Below, piece after piece: positions 25,534 to 33,274 of a stretch of DNA of 64,000 nt. The notes under the pieces were generated by a model. It made no database searches and was not told where the DNA came from. It was given only the letters and a program-made list of their open reading frames with translations. Made by a program: the position numbers and the translations under genes. Numbering within the stretch: the stretch's first letter is position 1; each line of letters starts with the position of its first letter. This DNA comes from Actinacidiphila yanglinensis. Lineage in GTDB: Bacteria; Actinomycetota; Actinomycetes; Streptomycetales; Streptomycetaceae. The stretch is taken from contig NZ_FNVU01000005.1 in NCBI RefSeq assembly GCF_900107965.1, positions 124,001 through 188,000 of the forward strand, written 5' to 3'.

Positions 25534-26570
25534 CACCCCTCCTCCCACTGCAGGCGCCCCACGGCGTCGAGGATGCGGTCGACTCCCGGCAGGTGATGCC
25601 GCTCCAGCATCGGCGGCGGGTAGGGGATGTCGAACCCGGCCACCCGCAGCACCGGCGCCTGGAGGTGGTGGAAGCAGCGCTCGGTGATCCGGGCGGCGAT
25701 CTCCGCGCCCGCGCCGCCGAACCCGGCCGACTCGTGCACCACCACGGCCCGCCCGGTCCCCCGGACGACCGCCGCCACCGTCTCCTCGTCGAAGGGCACC
25801 AGGCTGCGCAGGTCCACCACGCCCAGGTCCCAGCCCTCTTCCTTCGCCGCTTCCGCGGCCTCCAGGCACACCGGCAGCGACGGACCGTAGGTGATCAGGG
25901 TGGCGCTGCGCCCGCTGCGCCGCACCACCGCGCGGCCGATCGGCGGGACCTCGCGCGGCTCCTGCGGCGACCAGTCGGCCTTCGACCAGTACAGCCGCTT
26001 GGGCTCCAGGAACACCACCGGGTCGTCGGAGGCGATGGACGCGCGCAGCAGCCCGTAGGCGTCCTCGACGGTCGCGGGCGTCACCACATGGAGCCCCGGG
26101 GTGTGCAGGTAGTACGCCTCGGAGGAGTCGCTGTGGTGCTCGACCCCGCCGATGCCGCCGCCGTAGGGGATGCGGATGGTGATCGGCAGCGGCAGCGCGC
26201 CCCGGGTGCGGTTGCGCATCCGGGACACGTGGCTGACCAGCTGCTCGAAGGACGGGTAGGCGAACGCGTCGAACTGCATCTCGACCACCGGCCGCAGCCC
26301 GTACATCGCCATGCCCACCGCGGTGCCGAGGATGCCCGCCTCGGCGAGCGGGGTGTCGGTGCAGCGGTCGTCGCCGAAGTCGCGGGCCAGGCCGTCGGTG
26401 ATCCGGAAGACGCCGCCGAGGGTGCCGACGTCCTCGCCGAGCACGTGGACGGCCGGGTCGGCGACGAGCGCGTCGCGCAGCGCCTGGTTGAGGGCCTGCG
26501 CCATCGTCGCCGGCTTCTGCGCGACGGGCGCGGCCGCCGGGGCGGGCGCCGTGGAGGAGCTGGGGCTCAT
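25533..26570 (-). CDS. bkdB2: branched-chain 2-oxoacid dehydrogenase E1 beta, copy 2
   Basis: A 345-residue E1 beta subunit with VHVLGEDVGTLGGVFRITDGL, RIPYGGGIGGVEHHSDSSEA and PVVFLEPKRLYW. A 20-residue Ala/Pro extension precedes the conserved fold; ATG 26504, just before the conserved AQALNQALRDAL, would remove it. ATG 26570 overlaps the bkdA2 stop as ATGA, supporting the longer form. It works with BkdA2 in the thiamine-dependent step. Confidence 0.92.
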   Translation of the reverse strand: MSPSSSTAPAPAAAPVAQKPATMAQALNQALRDALVADPAVHVLGEDVGTLGGVFRITDGLARDFGDDRCTDTPLAEAGILGTAVGMAMYGLRPVVEMQFDAFAYPSFEQLVSHVSRMRNRTRGALPLPITIRIPYGGGIGGVEHHSDSSEAYYLHTPGLHVVTPATVEDAYGLLRASIASDDPVVFLEPKRLYWSKADWSPQEPREVPPIGRAVVRRSGRSATLITYGPSLPVCLEAAEAAKEEGWDLGVVDLRSLVPFDEETVAAVVRGTGRAVVVHESAGFGGAGAEIAARITERCFHHLQAPVLRVAGFDIPYPPPMLERHHLPGVDRILDAVGRLQWEEG

Positions 26571-27667
26571 GACTGCTGCTCCGCTTCCAGCTCGGCCCGG
26601 AGCATGGCTTCCTGGTCGCGCAGTTGCTGGGTGGGTTCGGCGTAGACGTGCGCGAACAGCTCCATCGGGTCCAGCCGCGGTTCGTCGTGCATGCGCTCGC
26701 GCAGGGCGGCGGCCAGGGCCTCGGCCTCGTCGGCGGTGCGCTGCCGCAGCGCGTCGTCGAGCAGGCCGCGGCCGGTCAGCTCGCGCTCCATCAGGTCGAC
26801 CGGGTCGTGGGCGCGCCAGGCCGCCACCTCGTCGTCGTCGCGGTAGCGGGTCGCGTCGTCGGCGTTGGTGTGCGCGTCGATCCGGTAGGTGACCGCCTCG
26901 ACCAGGGTGGGGCCGCGGCCCGCGCGGGCCCGGTCCACCGCCTCGGTGAGCACCTGGTGGACGGCCGCCGCGTCGTTGCCGTCCACGAGGCGGCCGGGCA
27001 TGCCGTAGCCGACGGCCTTGTGGGCGAAGCTCGGCGCGGCGCTCTGCTTGGCCAGCGGCACGGAGATCGCGAAGCCGTTGTTCTGCACCAGGAAGACCAC
27101 CGGGGCCTGCCAGACCGCCGCGAAGTTCAGCGCCTCGTGGAAGTCGCCCTCGCTGGTGCCGCCGTCGCCGACCATCGCCAGCGCCGCCACGTCGTCACCG
27201 CTGAGCCGGGCGGCGTGCGCGAGGCCGACCGCATGGGGCAGCTGGGTGGCCAGCGGGGTGCTGAGCGGGGCCACCCGGGTCTCGCGCGGGTCGTAGCCGG
27301 TGTGCCAGTCGCCGCGCAGGAGCGTCAGGGCCTCGACCGGGTCCACCCCGCGCGCGACCACCGCGAGGGTGTCGCGGTAGCTGGGGAAGAGCCAGTCGCG
27401 CGGGCCGAGCGCGAGGGCGGCGGCGATCTCGCACGCCTCCTGACCGGTGCTCGACGGGTACACCGCGAGCCGGCCCTGCTTGGTCAGGGCGGTCGCCTGC
27501 CGGTTGAACCGGCGGCCCCGCACCAGCTGTCCGTACAGCTCCGTGAGCAGCGCGGGCGCCAGCCGGGCGGCCTCGGGGGTGCCGAGCAGCCGGAACGGCG
27601 CCGCGTCGGGCAGCAGGGGCCCGGCTTCGGTGCGCGGGCGCCAGGCGGGGGTGTCGAGGACGGTCAT
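26567..27667 (-). CDS. bkdA2: branched-chain 2-oxoacid dehydrogenase E1 alpha, copy 2
   Basis: A 366-residue E1 alpha subunit with the thiamine diphosphate motif MVGDGGTSEGDFHEALNFAA to FLVQNNGFAIS and the phosphorylation-loop region RIDAHTNADDATRYRDDD. ATG 27667 has an excellent AAGGAGG ribosome site; the upstream open frame is not supported. First gene of bkdA2-B2-C2, divergent from the Lrp-type regulator, with a palindromic operator about 70 bases upstream. Confidence 0.93.
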   Translation of the reverse strand: MTVLDTPAWRPRTEAGPLLPDAAPFRLLGTPEAARLAPALLTELYGQLVRGRRFNRQATALTKQGRLAVYPSSTGQEACEIAAALALGPRDWLFPSYRDTLAVVARGVDPVEALTLLRGDWHTGYDPRETRVAPLSTPLATQLPHAVGLAHAARLSGDDVAALAMVGDGGTSEGDFHEALNFAAVWQAPVVFLVQNNGFAISVPLAKQSAAPSFAHKAVGYGMPGRLVDGNDAAAVHQVLTEAVDRARAGRGPTLVEAVTYRIDAHTNADDATRYRDDDEVAAWRAHDPVDLMERELTGRGLLDDALRQRTADEAEALAAALRERMHDEPRLDPMELFAHVYAEPTQQLRDQEAMLRAELEAEQQS

Positions 27668-27733
27668 CGCGAGCACCTCCTTGCGAATCGGTGACCGGTG
27701 GCGGTCGGGGTGGCGAGCGGGTCCCGCTCTCCC

Positions 27734-27792
27734 AACCGATTGTTCGGTCGCCGGAGGCATTTTGGCTACGGGGTCGTTCGGCCTGTGGACAA
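27734..27792. promoter_or_regulatory. two-block control element between bkdA2 and bkdR
   Basis: Block 1 (27734-27750) reads AACCGATTGTTCGGTCG and contains the palindrome ACCGA-N4-TCGGT. Block 2 (27779-27792) reads CGGCCTGTGGACAA and includes a perfect reverse copy of the DnaA box TTGTCCACA. The same two blocks, in the same order and orientation, recur near paaN. On the minus strand block 2 also supplies a -35-like TTGTCC for bkdA2. Confidence 0.6.
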
Positions 27793-27850
27793 ACGGTTCT
27801 GCACAGCCTGAGATGGAGCCAGTACGTCCATGCTAGGGAGTCCCGGGGGG

Positions 27851-28375
27851 ATGGCGAGAGAACAGATGGCCGAAGAAGATCAGGGGGTGCGACCTCTGGA
27901 CCCGATCGACCGCGCGATCCTGCGCCTGTTGCAGGAGGACGGTCGGGCCTCGATACGCTCCGTGGCCGAACGCGTACACGTCTCCCGGGCCAACGCCTAC
28001 GCCCGGATCAACCGTCTCGTCGAGGACGGAGTGATCCGGGGATTCAGCGCCCGGGTCGATCATGAGCGGGCCGGGCACGGCGCATCCGCGTACATCACGC
28101 TCAAGATCGTCCAGAACTCGTGGCGGACGGTACGGAAGGAACTCGTCACTCTTCCGGGTGTCGTCCACATCGCGCTGGTGAGCGGGGACTTCGACGTCCT
28201 GCTGCTGGTGCACACCGTCGACAACCGCAGCCTGCGCGAGCTGGTGCTGACCCGGATCCAGGCGATCAAGGAGGTCCTCAGCAGCCGCACCCTGCTGGTC
28301 TTCGAGGAGACCGACCTCGTGGTCGGGGACTGGCCCCTGGGGGAGGGCGGCGCCGACGAGGCCCCGACGCCCTGA
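27851..28375 (+). CDS. bkdR: Lrp/AsnC-family regulator of the bkd operon
   Basis: A 174-residue regulator. The N-terminal helix-turn-helix reads LDPIDRAILRLLQEDGRASIRSVAERVHVSRANAYARINRLVEDGVIRGF, followed by a RAM/AsnC ligand domain with HIALVSGDFDVLLLVHTVDNRSL. The divergent position beside bkdA2 matches Streptomyces bkdR, where Lrp-type proteins control branched-chain amino acid catabolism. ATG 27851 is preferred because AGGGAG lies ten bases upstream; ATG 27830 is in frame. Confidence 0.9.
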   Translation: MAREQMAEEDQGVRPLDPIDRAILRLLQEDGRASIRSVAERVHVSRANAYARINRLVEDGVIRGFSARVDHERAGHGASAYITLKIVQNSWRTVRKELVTLPGVVHIALVSGDFDVLLLVHTVDNRSLRELVLTRIQAIKEVLSSRTLLVFEETDLVVGDWPLGEGGADEAPTP

Positions 28376-28405
28376 GGAGCGGCGCCCCCGGCGTACGGGG
28401 CGGTC

Positions 28406-29011
28406 CTACGGGCGCGCGCCCGGCGGTATGCGCAGCCCGTCGAAGGCCAGCCGCACCACCGCGTCCGCGACCTGCTCGCCCTGAGCGGCGCCGCGGCCGT
28501 CGGGGCGGTACCACTCCACCACCGAGTTGATCATGCCGAACAGCAGCCGCGTGGCGAGCCGGGGCTCCACGTCCGCGCGCAGGTCGCCCTCGGCGACGGC
28601 GGCCTTGAGCAGCGCGGCCACCCGCTGGTCGAACTCCCGGCGCCGCTCCATCGCCCGCCGCTCGGTGCCGGTGTTGCCGCGCACCCGCAGCAGCAGGGTG
28701 ACGTAGGGCAGTTCCTCGACCAGCACGTCGGTGCAGCGGCGGGTGACGTACTCCAGCCGGTCGACCGCACGGCCGGTGGTCGCGCCGGACTCGTCCAGGA
28801 CGCCGAACAGACCCTCCAGGGCGCGGCCGACCGCCCGGCTCAGCAGTTCCTCCTTGCCGCGCACGTGGTGGTAGATCGACGACTTGGAGATGCCCGCGGC
28901 CTGCGAGAGGTGCTCCATGGACGTGCCGTCGTAACCGCGCTCGTTGAAGACCTCGACGGCCACGGCGAGCAGCGAGTCCGGCGTGTAGGTGTCGCGCTTG
29001 GGCATGGTCAT
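28406..29011 (-). CDS. TetR-family regulator, PaaR-like
   Basis: A 201-residue TetR protein with DNA-binding segment VAVEVFNERGYDGTSMEHLSQAAGISKSSIYHHVRGKEELL and a helical ligand domain. ATG 29011 overlaps the stop of the 3-hydroxyacyl-CoA dehydrogenase gene (ATGA); ATG 29005 is in frame. Its place in an operon with that dehydrogenase and beside paaN suggests control of the phenylacetate/beta-oxidation genes. It is the best candidate to bind the palindromes at 27734 and 30613, which resemble the ACCG...CGGT operators of PaaR-type TetR proteins. Binding is inferred. Confidence 0.87.
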   Translation of the reverse strand: MTMPKRDTYTPDSLLAVAVEVFNERGYDGTSMEHLSQAAGISKSSIYHHVRGKEELLSRAVGRALEGLFGVLDESGATTGRAVDRLEYVTRRCTDVLVEELPYVTLLLRVRGNTGTERRAMERRREFDQRVAALLKAAVAEGDLRADVEPRLATRLLFGMINSVVEWYRPDGRGAAQGEQVADAVVRLAFDGLRIPPGARP

Positions 29012-30537
29012 GAGCAGATCACACCTTGCGCGGTCGCCGCACGCCGTCTCAGCTCCGGGCCGGGTGCGTACCTCCCGGTCGGATACCAGGCGTGCAGCCC
29101 GTCCAGCAGGTCCCGCACGTAGGGCAGCGAGATCCGCTCGCCCCACTCCAGCGGCCCGAGCGGGTAGTTCACGCCCAGCCGCATCGCGGTGTCCACGTCG
29201 TGCGGCGACGCCACCTCGCGGGCGACGGCGTCCAGCGCGAAGTCCACCAGCATCGCCACGGTGCGCGCCACCACCATGCCGGGCACGTCACGGATGACGC
29301 TGACCTCCTTGCCCATGGCCTGGAACAGCCCGGTCGCCTCCGCGACGGCGTCGGCGTGCACCCCGGCGGCCGGCGCGATCCCCACCCTGGTCGCGGCCCG
29401 GTAGTCCAGTGCAAGGTCGAACCGGATCGACGGCTCGCCCGGCAGTCGGCCGTCGGCCAGGTGGAGGCGGACACCGCCGGGCAGCACCAGCGTGCCGGGC
29501 CGGCCGGGCTCCGCCGGCTCCCGGCGCACCTCCACGCGGGACTCCTCGGCGAGCGCGGACAGCTCGGCCGCCGGCCCCAGTTCCCCGCGAACGGTCACGA
29601 ACGGCGGTGCCAGGGCCGCCTCGGCGGTGTGCGGCGAGGTCGCCGCTGCCAGGTCGGCCGCGCTGTGCCCGGGGCCGTGCGGGAACCAGCCGCGCCCCGA
29701 CTTGCGGCCCAGCCGCCCCGACTCCACCAGCCGGCGCTGCGCCAGCGACGGCCCGAACTTCGGATCGCGGCCGAACGCCTCCCACACCGAGCGCGTCACC
29801 GCCTCGTTGACGTCCTGGCCGATCAGGTCGGTCAGCTCGAACGCGCCCATCGCGAAGCCGCCGCTCTCGCGGAGCAGGGCGTCGATGGTGGCGGGATCGG
29901 CGGCGCGCTCCTCGTAGACCCGCAGCGCCTCGGCGTAGAAGGGGCGGGCCACGCGGTTGACGAGGAAGCCCGGGGTGTCCGTGCAGCGCACGGGGGTCTT
30001 GCCCCAGGCGGCGGCGAGCTCGTAGGCCGCGGTGACGGCGGCCGGGTCGCCGGCGGCGCCGGCGACCACCTCGACCAGCGGCAGCAACGGGGCCGGGTTG
30101 AAGAAGTGCATCCCGACCAGCCGTCCGGGCCGGCGCAGCCCGCTCGCGACGGCGGTCACCGACAGCGAGGAGGTGTTCGTCGCCAGCAGGCAGTCGTCAC
30201 CGACCGCCCGCTCCACCTCGGCGAAGAGTCGCCGCTTGACGTCCAGGTCCTCCACGACGGCCTCCACCACGAGCCGGGCGGGCACCAGGTCCGCCACGCT
30301 CTCGGCCGCCGAGAGCCGGGCCAGGGCCGACACGCGCGCGTCGGTGCCGAGCCGGCCCTTCTCGACCAGCCGGTCCAGCCGCGCCGCGACCGCGTCCACG
30401 GCCGCGAGGGCCTGCCCCGGGGCGGCGTCGTGGAGCAGGACGCGGTGGCCGGCGAGGAGCGCCACCTGCGCGATCCCCTGGCCCATGGTGCCCGCGCCCA
30501 CGACGGCGACGGTGCTGCTCAGGTCCGGTGCGCTCAC
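29008..30537 (-). CDS. 3-hydroxyacyl-CoA dehydrogenase, long (PaaH/PaaC-like) form
   Basis: A 509-residue NAD-dependent dehydrogenase. The N-terminal Rossmann fold has VAVVGAGTMGQGIAQVALLAGHRV; the conserved NTSSLSVTAVA and GMHFFNPAPLLPLVEVV surround the catalytic His. Two C-terminal helical domains are present: one with DTPGFLVNRVARPFYAEA and a second with DVPGMVVARTVAMLVDFALDAV. This duplication is typical of the 3-hydroxyadipyl-CoA dehydrogenases of phenylacetate breakdown. GTG 30537 has GAGGAG nine bases upstream. Operon with the TetR gene. Confidence 0.9.
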   Translation of the reverse strand: MSAPDLSSTVAVVGAGTMGQGIAQVALLAGHRVLLHDAAPGQALAAVDAVAARLDRLVEKGRLGTDARVSALARLSAAESVADLVPARLVVEAVVEDLDVKRRLFAEVERAVGDDCLLATNTSSLSVTAVASGLRRPGRLVGMHFFNPAPLLPLVEVVAGAAGDPAAVTAAYELAAAWGKTPVRCTDTPGFLVNRVARPFYAEALRVYEERAADPATIDALLRESGGFAMGAFELTDLIGQDVNEAVTRSVWEAFGRDPKFGPSLAQRRLVESGRLGRKSGRGWFPHGPGHSAADLAAATSPHTAEAALAPPFVTVRGELGPAAELSALAEESRVEVRREPAEPGRPGTLVLPGGVRLHLADGRLPGEPSIRFDLALDYRAATRVGIAPAAGVHADAVAEATGLFQAMGKEVSVIRDVPGMVVARTVAMLVDFALDAVAREVASPHDVDTAMRLGVNYPLGPLEWGERISLPYVRDLLDGLHAWYPTGRYAPGPELRRRAATAQGVICS

Positions 30538-30590
30538 GGTTGCACTCTCCTCGCCAGGTCCTCGACGTCGCACGGGGAAGTTGTCCACAG

Positions 30591-30629
30591 GCCGGGGACG
30601 GTCCTCTTGTCCCGACCGAACATTCGGTT
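30591..30629. promoter_or_regulatory. two-block control element and promoter between hbd and paaN
   Basis: Block 2 (30591-30604, read on the minus strand) is CGGCCTGTGGACAA and contains a perfect DnaA box; block 1 (30613-30629) contains the palindrome ACCGAACATTCGGT. A plausible paaN promoter has TTGTCC at 30607-30612 and TAATCT at 30629-30634 with 16 bases between, so the palindrome fills the spacer, a classic repressor position. Confidence 0.6.
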
Positions 30630-30680
30630 AATCTAGCGGTGTCCCCGCCACTCAGCCCAGCTCGACGAGGAGTTGGTCCC

Positions 30681-32357
30681 ATGTCCGCCGATCTGTCCAC
30701 CGTGCTCCTGGTCGACCGCCACCGCGGCACCCTCGACCAGGCGCTGGAGGCCGTCAGGACCCGCGCGTTCTGGTCGCCGCACCCCGAGCACCCCAAGGCG
30801 TACCCCGACCCGGACGCGGGCCGCGCCGCCTTCGAGGCGCTCGCCGGCCGCCGCTTCGCGCTCGACCAGCCGGGCACCGACGGATGGACCGGCGACGAGC
30901 GCTCGCCGTTCGGCGTGGAGTTGGGCGTCCACTACCCGCACCCCGATCCCGACGTGCTGCTGCCCGCCATGCGCGCGGCGATGCCCGTCTGGCGCGCGGC
31001 GGGACCCGAGGCCCGCGCCCTGGTCTGCCTGGAGATCATCGCGCGGATCAATGAGCGGACCCACGAGTTCGCGCACGCCGTGATGCACACCAGCGGCCAG
31101 GCGTTCACCATGGCCTTCCAGGCGGGTGGGCCGCACGCGCAGGACCGCGCCGTCGAGGCGGTGACGTACGCGTACATCGAGCAGGTGCGCACCCCGGAGA
31201 GCGCGGAGTGGACCAAGCCGCAGGGCAAGCGGGACCCGATCGGGCTGCGGAAGACCTTCACCGCCGTGCCCCGCGGCATCGGCCTGGTCATCGGCTGCAA
31301 CACCTTCCCGACGTGGAACGGCTATCCCGGCCTGTTCGCCTCGCTCGCCACGGGGAACGCGGTGCTCGTCAAGCCGCACCCGCGGGCGGTGCTGCCGCTC
31401 GCGCTGACCGTGGAGATCGCCCGCGAGGTGCTGGCGGAGGCGGGATACCCGCGGGATCTGGTCTGCCTCGCGGTGGACCACCCGGGTGAGGGGCTCGCCA
31501 AGACCCTGGCGCTGCGCCCCGAGATCCGCCTCATCGACTACACCGGGTCCACCGCCTTCGGCGACTGGCTGGAGGCCAACGCGCGGCAGGCGCAGGTCTT
31601 CACCGAGAAGGCCGGCGTCAACACCGTGGTGATCGACTCGACCGGCGACTACCGCGGCATGCTCGCCAACCTCGCCTTCTCGCTGTCCCTGTACAGCGGC
31701 CAGATGTGCACCACCCCGCAGAACCTGCTGATCCCCCGCGACGGCATCGCCACCGACCAGGGGGACAAGACCTTCGACGAGGTGGTCGCCGACCTCGCCG
31801 CGGCCGTCGACCACCTGCTGGGCGACGACGCCCGGGCCAACGCCCTGCTCGGCGCGCTGGTCAACCCGGACGTGAAGTCCCGCCTCGACGCCGCCCCCGG
31901 CATCGGCGACGTCGCGCTGGCCTCCCGCGCGGTCACCCACCCCGACTTCCCGGACGCGGTGGTCCGCACCCCCGCGATCGTCAAGCTCGACGGCGCGAAG
32001 ACCGACGACGACTCCCCGTACCTGTCGGAGTGCTTCGGCCCGGTCTCCTTCGCCGTGGCCGTCGACTCCACCGCCGGCGCGCTGGAACTGCTGCGCCGCA
32101 CCATCCGGGACAAGGGCGCCATGACCGTCGCCGGGTACACCACGTCCGCGCAGGTCGAGCAGGAGCTGGAGGAGGTCTGCTTCGAGGAGTGCGCCCAGCT
32201 CTCCCTGAACCTCACCGGCGGGGTGTACGTCAACCAGACCGCGGCGTTCTCCGACTTCCACGGCTCGGGCGGCAACCCGGCGGCGAACTCGGCGCTGTGC
32301 GACGGCGCCTTCGTCGCCAACCGCTTCCGCGTGGTGGAGGTGCGCCGCCCGGCGTGA
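30681..32357 (+). CDS. paaN: phenylacetic acid degradation protein PaaN (aldehyde dehydrogenase family)
   Basis: A 558-residue member of the PaaN2-type aldehyde dehydrogenase family. Features include FTAVPRGIGLVIGCNTFPTWNGYPG (cofactor region), LIDYTGSTAFGDWLE, the catalytic Glu in FTEKAGVN and the nucleophilic Cys in LYSGQMCTTPQN. Family members are thought to oxidise the ring-opened semialdehyde in aerobic phenylacetate catabolism. ATG 30681 has GAGGAG upstream; the long upstream frame is dismissed. The rest of the paa genes are not in this window, so it may serve a wider aldehyde role. Confidence 0.88.
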   Translation: MSADLSTVLLVDRHRGTLDQALEAVRTRAFWSPHPEHPKAYPDPDAGRAAFEALAGRRFALDQPGTDGWTGDERSPFGVELGVHYPHPDPDVLLPAMRAAMPVWRAAGPEARALVCLEIIARINERTHEFAHAVMHTSGQAFTMAFQAGGPHAQDRAVEAVTYAYIEQVRTPESAEWTKPQGKRDPIGLRKTFTAVPRGIGLVIGCNTFPTWNGYPGLFASLATGNAVLVKPHPRAVLPLALTVEIAREVLAEAGYPRDLVCLAVDHPGEGLAKTLALRPEIRLIDYTGSTAFGDWLEANARQAQVFTEKAGVNTVVIDSTGDYRGMLANLAFSLSLYSGQMCTTPQNLLIPRDGIATDQGDKTFDEVVADLAAAVDHLLGDDARANALLGALVNPDVKSRLDAAPGIGDVALASRAVTHPDFPDAVVRTPAIVKLDGAKTDDDSPYLSECFGPVSFAVAVDSTAGALELLRRTIRDKGAMTVAGYTTSAQVEQELEEVCFEECAQLSLNLTGGVYVNQTAAFSDFHGSGGNPAANSALCDGAFVANRFRVVEVRRPA

Positions 32358-32376
32358 GTGCGGGCCGGGCCCGCAC
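32358..32376. terminator. short terminator after paaN
   Basis: An 8-bp stem GTGCGGGC/GCCCGCAC with a 3-base loop begins directly after the paaN stop, between it and the convergent methyltransferase gene. Confidence 0.6.
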
Positions 32377-32409
32377 CCATCGGGGCCCGGCGCACGCGCG
32401 ACCGGACGC

Positions 32410-33210
32410 TCAGCCGGCGCTCGGCCCCGGGACCAGCGGCGAGCGTGAGGTGGCCGACCAGTGGTAGAGCGCCATGCCCACGCTGGTGGCCAGGTTGTAG
32501 CTGGAGACCTGCGCCCGCATCGGCAGCGACACCAACGCGTCGGCCTGGTCGCGCAGTTCGGCCGAGACCCCATGCCGCTCGGAGCCGAACACCACCAGCG
32601 CGTCGTCGGGCAGCCCGACGGCGCGGATGTCCTCGCCCTCGGGGTCCAGGACGTAACGCGGACCCGGCGGCAGCGCACCGGGGTCGGCGCGCTCGACCGC
32701 GGTCGCGTAGTGCAGCCCGGCGCCGGACCGTACGGCGTTGGGGTGCCAGGGGTCGAGGTCGCCGGTGGTCACGACCCCGGTGGCGGCGAAACCGGCGGCG
32801 AGGCGGATGACCGCGCCGACGTTGCCGAGGTTGCGCGGGGCGTCCAGCACGACCAGGGGAGCGAGCCGGGGGAGCCGGCGCAGCGCGGCCAGGTTCGCGG
32901 CGCGGTCCCGGCGGGCGGCGAGCGCGGCCACCCCGGTCGGATGCACTCGGGGCACCAGGTCGCGCAGCGCGGCGGTCGGCACTTCGACGACCCGCGCCGC
33001 CAGGTCCTCGGCGAGATCGGGTGCCAGCTCGGCGGCCAGCCGCAGCAACCCGGCCCGGTCCGCGGTCACGGCGGCGCGCACGTCGGCGCCGAAGCGCAGC
33101 GCGTGCTTGAGCGCGTGGAAGCCGTCGAGCAGCACGCACTCCGGGCCCGCGGCCTGCCAGCGGCGCACCGCGGCCGCGCCGTCCGGCGGCGCGGCCTCGT
33201 CCTCGGTCAT
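32410..33210 (-). CDS. SpoU/TrmH-family RNA 2'-O-methyltransferase
   Basis: A 266-residue methyltransferase with the trefoil-knot motifs: motif 1 LDAPRNLGNVGAVIRLAAGF, motif 2 LVVFGSERHGVS and motif 3 VSSYNLATSVGMALY. It methylates a ribose in rRNA or tRNA using S-adenosylmethionine. A substrate-binding N-terminal part carries LLDGFHALKHALRFGAD. A thiostrepton-resistance type enzyme is possible in principle but nothing favours it. ATG 33210 is used. Confidence 0.87.
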   Translation of the reverse strand: MTEDEAAPPDGAAAVRRWQAAGPECVLLDGFHALKHALRFGADVRAAVTADRAGLLRLAAELAPDLAEDLAARVVEVPTAALRDLVPRVHPTGVAALAARRDRAANLAALRRLPRLAPLVVLDAPRNLGNVGAVIRLAAGFAATGVVTTGDLDPWHPNAVRSGAGLHYATAVERADPGALPPGPRYVLDPEGEDIRAVGLPDDALVVFGSERHGVSAELRDQADALVSLPMRAQVSSYNLATSVGMALYHWSATSRSPLVPGPSAG

Positions 33211-33274
33211 GCGGTCAACCCTACGGTCCGGCCCCGGCGGGCCCGCCGCACGGGCTTGCCTTCCGGCGGGCGGC

